Of a DNA stretch of 38,074 nt, positions 8,356 to 15,905 are shown piece by piece. The stretch comes from an uncultured Devosia sp. (GTDB lineage Bacteria > Pseudomonadota > Alphaproteobacteria > Rhizobiales > Devosiaceae), in NCBI RefSeq assembly GCF_913055165.1, contig NZ_CAJXJS010000034.1, forward strand, positions 1-38,074. Direction: 5' to 3'. The translations under genes were made by a program, and so were the position numbers. The first letter of the stretch is position 1. Every line of letters starts with the position of its first letter. The notes beneath the pieces were generated by a model. That model saw only the letters and a program-made list of their open reading frames with translations, made no database searches and was not told the DNA's origin.

Positions 8356-9254
8356 CCCCGCACCTCATGACGGGTCGAGCGGACATAAATAACAGAGGCG
8401 ATCATCACCACCGCAATCATGACCACGGAAATGGTGGAGCCTTTGGCGAAGTCATATTGCCGGAAGGACTGTTCCCAGGCCCAGTACTGCGCCACGTTGG
8501 ATGAATTGGCCGGACCGCCCGAAGTGATGGCTGCAAAGAGGTCGAACTGCTGCAAGGTGAAGATCAGCCCAAGTGAAATCACGGCACCGATCGTCGCGCG
8601 CATCATCGGCAGGGTGATGGTCCAGAAACGCTGCCAGCCATTGGCACCGTCCAACTCGGCGGCCTCATAGAGATCGCGGGGAATACCAGCCAGACCCACG
8701 GCAAGCAGGATCATATTGAAGGCCGTGCCAAGCCAGATATTGGCGATGATCACTGCCCAGAGCGACCAATTGGTATCTGATCGCCAGAAAATGTTCTCGG
8801 AGATGATGCCAATCGACTTCAGCACATAGTTGAGGACGCCGAAGTCGCCAGCAAGGATCCAGTTCCAGATGGCGCCCACCACCAGGCCCGGCATGACCCA
8901 GGAGGCCAGGAAAAGGCCGCGGATATAGGATGCGCCGGGAAATTTCTGCGTGAAGAACAAGGCCAGACCGAAGCCCAGGAGGAATTGTCCGGCTATCGAA
9001 CAGACCACAAACACGGCCGTATTGCGCATAATCGGCCAGGTTTCGGGAGCACTGAACACGGCGATGTAGTTCTTGAAGCCGACCCAGGGGCGCGCAAAGG
9101 TGCCCAGGCTGAACATGTCGACTTCCTGAAAACTCATCACCACGTTGTAGATGAGTGGCAGGCCGGAGAGCGCAATCAGGAACAAGAGCGGCACCGTGAC
9201 GAGCACGATGTCGAACCCTTTGCCGTCGCGCAGGCTGGATAGCAGTCGGTTCAA
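8352..9254 (-). CDS. Sugar ABC transporter permease (MalF-like)
   Basis: This membrane subunit has 300 residues. Hydrophobic segments begin with IVLVTVPLLFLIALSGLPLIYN, and the EAA loop is YEAAELDGANGWQRF. I place the start at the TTG at 9254, giving MNRLLSSLRDGKGFD, because GGGGGAGGA stands 5-6 bases upstream. A TTG at 9278 is in frame but would overlap that ribosome site. The 69-base gap from the binding-protein gene contains a GC hairpin. Confidence 0.9.
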   Translation of the reverse strand: MNRLLSSLRDGKGFDIVLVTVPLLFLIALSGLPLIYNVVMSFQEVDMFSLGTFARPWVGFKNYIAVFSAPETWPIMRNTAVFVVCSIAGQFLLGFGLALFFTQKFPGASYIRGLFLASWVMPGLVVGAIWNWILAGDFGVLNYVLKSIGIISENIFWRSDTNWSLWAVIIANIWLGTAFNMILLAVGLAGIPRDLYEAAELDGANGWQRFWTITLPMMRATIGAVISLGLIFTLQQFDLFAAITSGGPANSSNVAQYWAWEQSFRQYDFAKGSTISVVMIAVVMIASVIYVRSTRHEVRG

Positions 9255-9284
9255 CGCATCCTCCCCCTGGAAAAGCAAGAAGAT

Positions 9285-9306
9285 GCTGCCCGGTTGCCCG
9301 GGCAGC
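9285..9306 (-). terminator. GC hairpin between binding-protein and permease genes
   Basis: A perfect 9-bp stem, GCTGCCCGG (9285-9293) with CCGGGCAGC (9298-9306), has a 4-base loop. On the minus strand it is followed by ATCTTCTTGCTTTTCC, a pyrimidine-rich but not clean U tract. It lies inside the operon, 17 bases past the binding-protein stop, and probably acts as a partial terminator or mRNA 3'-end stabiliser. It parallels the hairpins at 2812-2844 and 22027-22056. Confidence 0.6.
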
Positions 9307-9323
9307 CAGTGGTCGGGAGGAGG

Positions 9324-10556
9324 TTACTGACCCAGGATACCGTCAATGGTTGCGGCAGCCTGGTCGAGTGCAGCTTGCGGGGACGCCTGACCGGTCAGAG
9401 CCTGCTGAATGGCGTCCTGAATGGCCTTGGAGATTTTCGGCCATTCGGGGTGCGGACCGCGAGCCTGAGCGTATTGGAGCTGTTCCAGGAAGACCTTGAG
9501 GGCGGCATCCTTGAGCGCCACGCCAGTCTCGGGCAGTGCCACATCGGAACGGGCGGGCAACTGGCCGAATTCCGGGAACAGGCGATCATCCTGGCTAGCG
9601 AAGTATTCCAGAGCCTTGAACGCTTCGTCAGGATGCTGGGTGGACGCGAAGATGGCCCAGTTGAAGTCACCCATGGCCGAAGAGCGGGTTCCGCCTTCGG
9701 TCTCGGTGGGCAGCAAGGCCACACCCCAGTCGAACTTGGCTTCCTCGAGCATGCGGTTGAGCTCCCAGGGCCCGGAGATCACCTGAGCCGCGTTGCCCGA
9801 ATTGAAGGTGCCGGTGGAATCCCACTGACCGCGGGTGAGCGTATCGGGGGAAGCGAGCTTCTCGTCGAGAATGGTCTTCCAGATTTCCAGCGCCTTCACC
9901 GCGCCCGGGGCGTTGATGTTGTCATAGCCGCCGCCGCCCATCTGGGCCCAGGGCAGGAACTGGAAGGTGCCTTCTTCGTTCGCCTTGGCCGAGAAGGCCA
10001 GGCCGTAGACGTTGTTGGCAGGGTCGTTGAGCTTGCGCGAGACCTCGACCAATTCGTCCCAGGTCTTGGGCGGCTCGGTGATGCCGGCCTTGGCGTAGAG
10101 GTCCTTGTTGTAATAAAGCGCAATGGTGTTGGTGGCCTTGGGCACACCATAGAGCTTGCCGTCCCAGGTCACCGAGTTGAGCGGGCCGGGGAAATAGTTG
10201 GCCGGATCGATGACGTCGGAATTGGCGATCTTGTCCGTGATGTCGAGGAAGGCGCCACGCGCCGCAAACAAGGCGTGTTCGGGATTGTCCACCGCGATGA
10301 TGTCGGGCGCCTGGCCAGTTGCGAAGGCGCGCATGGCCTCGCTGACTACGTCATCGAACTGGATTTCGCGGTATTCTACCTTGATGCCCGGCTCCTGCTC
10401 ATCGAACTCCCGCGCCAGGTTCAGCGCCGGCTGATTGGCATCGTCCAGCGACCAGATAGTGATGGTCACCTCGTCCTGGGCCATCGCAGGACCGAGGGTC
10501 AGTAGGGATGTAGTTGCAAGGGCAATCGCCCCTACCAGGCCGAAACGGATAGTCAT
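9324..10556 (-). CDS. Carbohydrate ABC transporter substrate-binding protein
   Basis: This is a periplasmic family 1 solute-binding protein of 410 residues. It begins with a signal peptide ([26 protein letters not shown]), probably cut before [13 protein letters not shown]. The start is ATG 10556, preceded by GGGAGGAGA; the upstream open frame has no family character. Typical features are the [21 protein letters not shown] segment and the EFGQLPAR stretch near the C-terminus. It feeds the two permeases downstream. The nearby GH127 gene and oxidoreductase suggest a plant-derived oligosaccharide or glycoside as ligand, but that is inference from neighbours. Confidence 0.93.
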   Translation of the reverse strand: MTIRFGLVGAIALATTSLLTLGPAMAQDEVTITIWSLDDANQPALNLAREFDEQEPGIKVEYREIQFDDVVSEAMRAFATGQAPDIIAVDNPEHALFAARGAFLDITDKIANSDVIDPANYFPGPLNSVTWDGKLYGVPKATNTIALYYNKDLYAKAGITEPPKTWDELVEVSRKLNDPANNVYGLAFSAKANEEGTFQFLPWAQMGGGGYDNINAPGAVKALEIWKTILDEKLASPDTLTRGQWDSTGTFNSGNAAQVISGPWELNRMLEEAKFDWGVALLPTETEGGTRSSAMGDFNWAIFASTQHPDEAFKALEYFASQDDRLFPEFGQLPARSDVALPETGVALKDAALKVFLEQLQYAQARGPHPEWPKISKAIQDAIQQALTGQASPQAALDQAAATIDGILGQ

Positions 10557-10644
10557 GGTTGTCTCCTCCCAATGATGACGAGCCCATCGCCCGCCGTTCT
10601 CCTCCCTGCCCCGCATTCTCCTCCGAGCGGGACAAGGAAACCAG

Positions 10645-11547
10645 TCATTCGCGGTTGTCGACGAAATCGCCGCCGCGACACTCTTTCAGGTGATTGAGCG
10701 CACGCACCTGCCCGGTCATCTCCAGCGCATCGCGATAGACCGGATCGTGCCAGCCTTCGATGTCGATGGAACCAGACCAGCCGGCCAGGCGCAGCTCGGA
10801 AATGATGTCCGTCCAATTGCTATCGCCGAAACCCGGCGTGCGCATGAAGACGAAGGGGGGCTTGCCGAAAATACCGTGCTCGCGGATGACGTCCCAGCGA
10901 ATGGTGGCGTCCTTGCCGTGCACGTGGAAAATCTTGGGCGCCCATTTGCGGATCTGTGGCAGCGGGTCGATGAGATAGACCATCTGGTGGCAGGGTTCCC
11001 ATTCGAGCCCAATATTGTCGTCCGGGGTCTCGTTGAACATCAGCTCCCAGGCGTCGGGATTGTGGGCAATGTTCCAGTCGCCAGTCTGCCAGTTGCCGTC
11101 CATGGCGCAGTTCTCAAATGCAATGCGAATGCCTTTGTCGGCAGCGCGCTTGGCAAGCTCGGACCAGACTTGCTTGTACTTTGGCAGGCTCTCGGTCAGG
11201 GGCTTGTTGCGAATACGCCCGGTGAAGCCGGCAACACAGGTCGCGCCGAAGTGGTGGGCATTGTCGATGCAGTCCTTCCAGCCCTGCAGGGTCTGGCGAT
11301 CCATTTCCTCGTCTTCCAGCGGATTGCCGAACATGCCGATGGTGGAGATGGTGATGTCGCGATCACCGATGGCATCCTTGCAGCGCTTGCCCAGCTCGGC
11401 GATGTCCTGACCGTTGGTTGTCTGCCAGAAGAAGGGCTCAAAGCTCTCAAAGCCCAGATCGGCAATTTCGCCAATGCGCTCAGCAGCCTTGCCGGCCGAT
11501 GCAGAAACCATGGTGCCGATGCGAATGGACTTTGCGGGATCGCTCAC
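10645..11547 (-). CDS. Sugar phosphate isomerase/epimerase family protein
   Basis: This is an AP-endonuclease-2-type TIM-barrel enzyme of 300 residues, probably metal-dependent. Conserved acidic and histidine positions are visible: Glu145 (IAFENC), the LEWEPCH motif (Glu184 and His187), IFHVHGKD (His208/His210) and IDIEGWHDP (Glu264). The start is GTG 11547, with GAGGAA about ten bases upstream. It lies between the Gfo/Idh/MocA gene (12-base gap) and the binding-protein gene. This pairing of an oxidoreductase with such a barrel is common in inositol-like and 3-keto-sugar pathways. It could be an isomerase, epimerase, dehydratase or keto-glycoside lyase. Confidence 0.85.
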   Translation of the reverse strand: MSDPAKSIRIGTMVSASAGKAAERIGEIADLGFESFEPFFWQTTNGQDIAELGKRCKDAIGDRDITISTIGMFGNPLEDEEMDRQTLQGWKDCIDNAHHFGATCVAGFTGRIRNKPLTESLPKYKQVWSELAKRAADKGIRIAFENCAMDGNWQTGDWNIAHNPDAWELMFNETPDDNIGLEWEPCHQMVYLIDPLPQIRKWAPKIFHVHGKDATIRWDVIREHGIFGKPPFVFMRTPGFGDSNWTDIISELRLAGWSGSIDIEGWHDPVYRDALEMTGQVRALNHLKECRGGDFVDNRE

Positions 11548-11559
11548 TTTGAAAATTCC

Positions 11560-12594
11560 TCAAACCTGAATGGAGACGCGCTGCCCGGTTCGCGCGCTTT
11601 CAATCGCGGCAAGAACCATGGCGAGGCTGTTGATATTGTCGCTGCCCGCTGTTTCGGGCGCCTGTCCGGATTCAATGGCGGACAGGAAGTCGGCGATGAC
11701 GCTGGCGTGGCCGTGAGTCTGTTCATCGCTGGCCAGGGCCGGCACTTCCAGGTCCTCAAGGTCGCGGAAAAAGCCCGTGTCGCCGGCGACAATTCGCGCC
11801 TGGAAGTTCTCTTCGCCATCCCAGAGCAGCGTGCCCTTGGTGCCAATGATGCGCCAGGCGCTTTCCCAGCTGGTATTGGCGCCTTCGGCGCACCAGGACC
11901 CGCGATAATTGAAGACGAGATCATCTTCGAACTCGAAGATCGCATTGGCCGCGGCGCCATGCCGATACCAGGAGCCGCGCGGATTGGTCTCGAGGCAATA
12001 GACCGCACGGGGTGCCTTGCCGGCCATGAACCGGGCGGCATCCAGGGTATGGACGGCCATGTCGAGCAGCAGGACATTGTCCATGTCCTCGCGGAAACCG
12101 CCGAAATGGGCGCCGATGAAGAAGTCGCAATTGAGGCCGGTAATCTCGCCGAGCGCGCCGCTCTCAATCAACTGCCGGATACGCCGAACGCCGGCAATGA
12201 AACGCCGGTTCTGCACCACGGCGTGCAACCGCCCGGCAGCCTCGGCCTGGACGATCATCGCCCTGGCATCAGCAATACTGGTGGCCATGGGCTTTTCGGT
12301 CAGCACGTGGCAGCCATGGCGCAGACCTGTGCGCACCAGAGCGGCACGAGCTGACGGCACAACGACATCGAACAGCAGATCGGGCCTGGTCTGGGCGAGA
12401 ACGGTATCGAGATCGGTGCCAATGGCAATATCGCCCAAACCGAACTCGGCGGCACGCTGCTCGGCCATCGACCGGTCCAGGTCCACCAGCCCGACGATCC
12501 GCACCCTGCCCTTGAGCAACGGATGCTCGGACAAGGCGGACAGCCAGCCCTTGGACATGCCGCCGCATCCGGCGAGCACCGCAGAATAGACCAA
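11560..12594 (-). CDS. Gfo/Idh/MocA family oxidoreductase
   Basis: This is an NAD(P)-dependent sugar or cyclitol dehydrogenase of 344 residues. It opens with a Rossmann motif (AGCGGMSKGW near residue 8), carries the family signature EKPMAT with Lys101, and has the catalytic-region histidine motif DMAVHTLDAARF. The start is the TTG at 12594, with GGGAGGAC upstream. It is the first gene of the region 2 operon, behind the twin-operator promoter. The substrate is unknown. Oxidation of an imported glycoside or released sugar, with the next gene acting on the keto product, is a reasonable inference. Confidence 0.9.
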   Translation of the reverse strand: MVYSAVLAGCGGMSKGWLSALSEHPLLKGRVRIVGLVDLDRSMAEQRAAEFGLGDIAIGTDLDTVLAQTRPDLLFDVVVPSARAALVRTGLRHGCHVLTEKPMATSIADARAMIVQAEAAGRLHAVVQNRRFIAGVRRIRQLIESGALGEITGLNCDFFIGAHFGGFREDMDNVLLLDMAVHTLDAARFMAGKAPRAVYCLETNPRGSWYRHGAAANAIFEFEDDLVFNYRGSWCAEGANTSWESAWRIIGTKGTLLWDGEENFQARIVAGDTGFFRDLEDLEVPALASDEQTHGHASVIADFLSAIESGQAPETAGSDNINSLAMVLAAIESARTGQRVSIQV

Positions 12595-12658
12595 GACGTC
12601 CTCCCTCTGGACTTTGTCCCGCCCTTGCCATCTTGTGCAGCATCAGGGCAGGAAGTCC

Positions 12659-12672
12659 CGTAAACGTTTACG
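12659..12672. promoter_or_regulatory. LacI-type operator O1 (perfect palindrome)
   Basis: CGTAAACGTTTACG is a perfect 14-bp palindrome with central CG, the classical LacI/GalR-family operator form. It abuts the -10 element of the minus-strand promoter, over or just after the expected transcription start, a position suited to direct repression of the operon starting at 12594. It is very likely recognised by the regulator encoded at 12760. Confidence 0.85.
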
Positions 12673-12702
12673 ACGATACATTTGCAGCCTTTCCGCTGTC
12701 AA
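12673..12702 (-). promoter_or_regulatory. Promoter of the region 2 importer operon
   Basis: On the minus strand a consensus -35 TTGACA (12702-12697) is followed after 18 bases by TATCGT (12678-12673). The promoter is framed by operators O1 downstream and O2 upstream. Transcription would begin near 12666 and read the six-gene operon ending at 6458. Confidence 0.65.
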
Positions 12703-12710
12703 TGAAAAAT

Positions 12711-12724
12711 CGTAAACGTTTTTG
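12711..12724. promoter_or_regulatory. LacI-type operator O2
   Basis: CGTAAACGTTTTTG shares CGTAAACGTTT with O1 but has a poorer right half. Its centre is 52 bp from the O1 centre, close to five helical turns, so both sites face the same side of the helix. It lies 36 bases before the divergent lacI-type gene and may mediate autoregulation as well as looping. Confidence 0.75.
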
Positions 12725-12759
12725 GAACACGGGCGGGACGGGGGAGAAAAATCACAAAA

Positions 12760-13797
12760 ATGATTGGCATCAGAGACTTAGCGCAGCATCTCAATCTCTC
12801 GATCGGAACGGTTTCGCGCGCCTTGAACGGCAAGCCGGATGTGAACGAAGAGACTCGGCGCCGCGTGCTGGAGGCCGCCAGTGCCCTTGGCTACGTCCCG
12901 AACCAGGCCGGTCGCGCCCTGCGGAGCGGCGCCACCGGTGTGGTCGGCTTCATGATGCAGACGGGCTCGGAGATCACCGGGGAGGGCGACGTTTTCTTCA
13001 TGAGCGTGTTCGACGGCGTGCAGGCGGTCTTTGCCCGCCACCAGCTGGATCTTGTCGCCCTGCTCTGTTCGTCCGAGGAAGACCCGGACGCCTATATGCA
13101 GCGCGTGGTGGCCAGGGGTTTCGCTGATGCCCTGATCATCTCGGCCACCAAGCGCGAGGATCATCGCATCGATTATCTCGCGACCCGCAAGATACCCTTC
13201 ATCGCCCTGGGTCGGTCGTTGACCGATGCGGGGCATCCCTGGCTCGACCTTGATTTCGAGGGCATGGCGGAAGCGGGCGTAGCAAGACTGGTGGGCAAGG
13301 GGCACCGGCGCATCGGCATCTACGCGCCGCTGGATGACACCAATCTGGGCTATGTCTTCATCGATGCCTATCGCAAGGCGCTGGAACAGCGGGGGATAGC
13401 CTTCGATCCGGACCTGGTGTTCCGGGCCCATCCCAATGAGCGCGGGGGCCATGAGATCGCCCACGCCATTGCGGCAATGCCACCGGGCAAGCAACCCACC
13501 GGCTTCATCCTGACCAATGAATTGATGGCACTAGGCTTTTACAACGGGCTCAATCAGGTGGGCCTGCCGCCTGGGCAAAAATTCGCCGTCATCAGCCGCG
13601 ACAGTCCGCAAGCGCATTTCCTGGTGCCCAAGCTTACCAGTTTCCGCCTGTCGCTGCGCGATCTCGGGATTGCGCTTGCCGAGGCCCTGCTGGCAACAAT
13701 GCCGGCCTATGCCGCACACTATCCGCTGGGGGTGGTCAGAAAGATCGTGCCACTGGAACTGGTGGAGGGCGATAGCGACATGCCGGCGCCGAGCTGA
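12760..13797 (+). CDS. LacI-family transcriptional regulator
   Basis: This LacI/GalR-family regulator has 345 residues. The helix-turn-helix (IRDLAQHLNLSIGTVSRALNGK) is at the very N-terminus, with the hinge helix (NQAGRALRSG) near residue 50 and an effector domain behind it. ATG 12760 follows GGGGGAGAAAA at a suitable distance. It is divergent from the region 2 importer operon and separated from it by two CGTAAACG operators, so it is almost certainly that operon's regulator and probably its own. The GH127 gene follows after 58 bases and may be co-transcribed. The effector may be arabinose- or glycoside-like. Confidence 0.93.
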   Translation: MIGIRDLAQHLNLSIGTVSRALNGKPDVNEETRRRVLEAASALGYVPNQAGRALRSGATGVVGFMMQTGSEITGEGDVFFMSVFDGVQAVFARHQLDLVALLCSSEEDPDAYMQRVVARGFADALIISATKREDHRIDYLATRKIPFIALGRSLTDAGHPWLDLDFEGMAEAGVARLVGKGHRRIGIYAPLDDTNLGYVFIDAYRKALEQRGIAFDPDLVFRAHPNERGGHEIAHAIAAMPPGKQPTGFILTNELMALGFYNGLNQVGLPPGQKFAVISRDSPQAHFLVPKLTSFRLSLRDLGIALAEALLATMPAYAAHYPLGVVRKIVPLELVEGDSDMPAPS

Positions 13798-13855
13798 ATC
13801 GTTCAGGCTGGCGCTGCATCAACAAGAATGGCCCTCAGGGCCGGAGGAGGCCCCA

Positions 13856-15763
13856 ATGCGCCGCTATTCTCCCGTTGAGTTCACACGCGTGAGCCTGACC
13901 GGACCGTTCTGGTCCGAGCGGCTAGAAACGGTGCTCACGCGCACAGTGCCCAGCCAATACCGGAAGCTGGGGGAAAGCGGCATCCTGGAATCGCTCGAGC
14001 TCAAGGATCCGCCGCCGCCGCTGCGCATCCCGCGCAATGCTGGCGGCTTCACGACCCAGTTCTTCTGGGACAGCGACATTGGCAAGTGGATCGAGGCGGC
14101 CGGCTATGCCCTGCGCCACCGGCGGGATCCCGAAATCGAGCGGCAGGTCGACGAGATCGTGGACAAGCTCGAGGCAGCGCAAATGCCGGACGGCTATATC
14201 AATCTCTGGTACCAGGGCCACGAGATCGAGAACCGCTGGACCAATCTCAGAGACCGGCACGAACTCTACAATATCGGGCATCTGCTCGAAGGGGCCATCG
14301 CCTACTACCAGGCCACGGGCAAGCGCAAATTGCTCGAGGTGATGGAGCGGAGCCTTGAGCATATCCGCACCATTTTCGGCACGGGCCCGAACCAGAAGCG
14401 CGGCTATCCCGGGCACCAGGAAATCGAGATTGCGCTCATCCGGCTCTACCAGTTGACCGGCGAGAGGAAACAGCTTGAGCTGGCCGCCTATTTCATCAAT
14501 GAGCGCGGGCGCCAGCCGCATTATTTCGACCAGGAAGCGATCGCCCGCGGGGACGACCCCAAGGCCTACCATTTCTACGACAAGGGCAATCACGAATACA
14601 GCCAGGCCCACAAGCCGGTGCGCGAGCAGGACAAGGTGGTCGGGCATGCGGTCAGGGCCATGTACATGTATACGGCCATGGCAGATCTCGCTGCCGAGAT
14701 GGATGACGACAGTCTCCGTCACGCCTGCGAAGTGCTGTGGCGGGATGTCACGACCACCCGCATGTATGTGACCGGCGGCTTCGGACCGTCGGCTTCGAAC
14801 GAAGGCTTCACCACAGACTACGACCTGCCCAACGACACGGCCTATTGCGAAACCTGCGCGTCCATCGCCTTTGTGTTCTGGGCCCAGCGCATGCTGAACC
14901 TGGAACTCGACGGGCAATATGCCGAAGCAATGGAGCTGGCCCTATACAATGGCGTCCTGTCTGGCCTGTCGCGGGACGGCGAGTTCTATTTTTACGAGAA
15001 CAAGCTTGAGAGCGACGGCAGCCATCGTCGCTGGCCCTGGCACCCCTGCCCCTGCTGCACGATGAATGTGTCTCGCCTCGTCGCCTCGGTGGGTGGGTAT
15101 TTCTACTCGGTCGGGCCGGGCGCGATCGCGATCAATCTCTACGGCGGCAATAGTGCCGAACTCGATCTCGACGGCCGCCGCATTCGCATTGTCGAGCAGT
15201 CCAACTATCCCTGGTCAGGCAAGATCAACATCAGCGTTCATCCGGACGGACACGGGCCCTTCGCTCTCAATTTGCGGATCCCGGGATGGGCTCGTGATGC
15301 AATCGCCACGCTCAATGGCAACCCGCTGGATGTGCCGGGGCAGTTGCGCGGCGGCTACCTGGTGATCGATCGGGACTGGATCGACGGTGACACCATCGCG
15401 CTCGATCTGCCCATGGAGCCGCGGCGCATCTATGCCAACCCGAAGGTGAAGATGGATCGCCACCGGGTGGCGCTAGCGCGCGGGCCACTTATCTACTGTG
15501 CTGAGCAGGCCGACAATGGAACGCCAATAGCCGATCTCATCCTGCCACGCAGTGCTACCATCACTGCACATAGTGCCGATCTTTTCGATGGTATCGTGAC
15601 GCTGTCGGCTCCAGCGCATACCATTGGCGGGAATGATTGGGGCCTGGACCTCTATCGGAGCAGTCCGCCGACACCAGCGGACACAAGCATGACGGCCATC
15701 CCCTATTATCTCTGGGCCAACCGGACGCCCGGACCGATGCAGGTCTGGCTACGGGAGGGCTGA
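13856..15763 (+). CDS. GH127-family glycosidase (beta-L-arabinofuranosidase type)
   Basis: This glycoside hydrolase of the DUF1680/GH127 family has 635 residues. It has an (alpha/alpha)-barrel N-terminal domain and beta-rich C-terminal parts. The zinc-thiolate active site known from Bifidobacterium HypBA1 (Glu338, Cys340, Cys417, Cys418) appears intact as Glu332 and Cys334 in YCETCAS and Cys400-Cys401 in PCPCCTMN. An extra cysteine, Cys398, sits in the same motif. There is no signal peptide, so it acts in the cytoplasm on imported substrate. ATG 13856 follows GGAGGAGG. Beta-L-arabinofuranosides from plant glycoproteins are the family's best-known substrates, but other GH127 members cleave different pectin sugars. 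Confidence 0.9.
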   Translation: MRRYSPVEFTRVSLTGPFWSERLETVLTRTVPSQYRKLGESGILESLELKDPPPPLRIPRNAGGFTTQFFWDSDIGKWIEAAGYALRHRRDPEIERQVDEIVDKLEAAQMPDGYINLWYQGHEIENRWTNLRDRHELYNIGHLLEGAIAYYQATGKRKLLEVMERSLEHIRTIFGTGPNQKRGYPGHQEIEIALIRLYQLTGERKQLELAAYFINERGRQPHYFDQEAIARGDDPKAYHFYDKGNHEYSQAHKPVREQDKVVGHAVRAMYMYTAMADLAAEMDDDSLRHACEVLWRDVTTTRMYVTGGFGPSASNEGFTTDYDLPNDTAYCETCASIAFVFWAQRMLNLELDGQYAEAMELALYNGVLSGLSRDGEFYFYENKLESDGSHRRWPWHPCPCCTMNVSRLVASVGGYFYSVGPGAIAINLYGGNSAELDLDGRRIRIVEQSNYPWSGKINISVHPDGHGPFALNLRIPGWARDAIATLNGNPLDVPGQLRGGYLVIDRDWIDGDTIALDLPMEPRRIYANPKVKMDRHRVALARGPLIYCAEQADNGTPIADLILPRSATITAHSADLFDGIVTLSAPAHTIGGNDWGLDLYRSSPPTPADTSMTAIPYYLWANRTPGPMQVWLREG

Positions 15764-15835
15764 ACCAAGCGCGCGGCGTTGCCGCCAATGCCGCACAAGC
15801 GCCCGCTGCTCTCTTCGGCCAAAAACGACCCTCAC

Positions 15836-15849
15836 TTGATCTGGAACAA
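15836..15849. promoter_or_regulatory. FNR/FixK-type binding site upstream of hemN
   Basis: TTGATCTGGAACAA matches the FNR/FixK consensus TTGAT-N4-ATCAA at 9 of 10 defined positions, and the symmetry extends outward to CAC...GTG (15833-15852). Its centre at 15842.5 puts a class II start site near 15884. A TATGGC at 15871-15876 lies about where the -10 should be. This layout supports the hemN start at 15906 rather than 15858. Confidence 0.8.
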
Positions 15850-15905
15850 GTGAGGGCATGGATCGGCTGCTATGGCTGCTGGCGCAATCCACGCCCAGGC
15901 AGGCC

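Noticed and set aside
9294..10505. Plus-strand open frame of 403 codons opposite the region 2 binding-protein gene
   Set aside because: Shadow of a well-supported binding protein with signal peptide; long antisense frames are common in GC-rich DNA.
10690..12354. Open frame of 554 codons on the plus strand opposite the isomerase and Gfo/Idh genes
   Set aside because: It is antisense to two well-supported genes with clear motifs and ribosome sites. Its composition is that of a codon-bias shadow and no domain is recognisable.
13830..13842. GGCCCTCAGGGCC palindrome before the GH127 ribosome site
   Set aside because: A one-base centre cannot form an RNA hairpin with the full stem, and GC-only palindromes of this size are expected by chance here.
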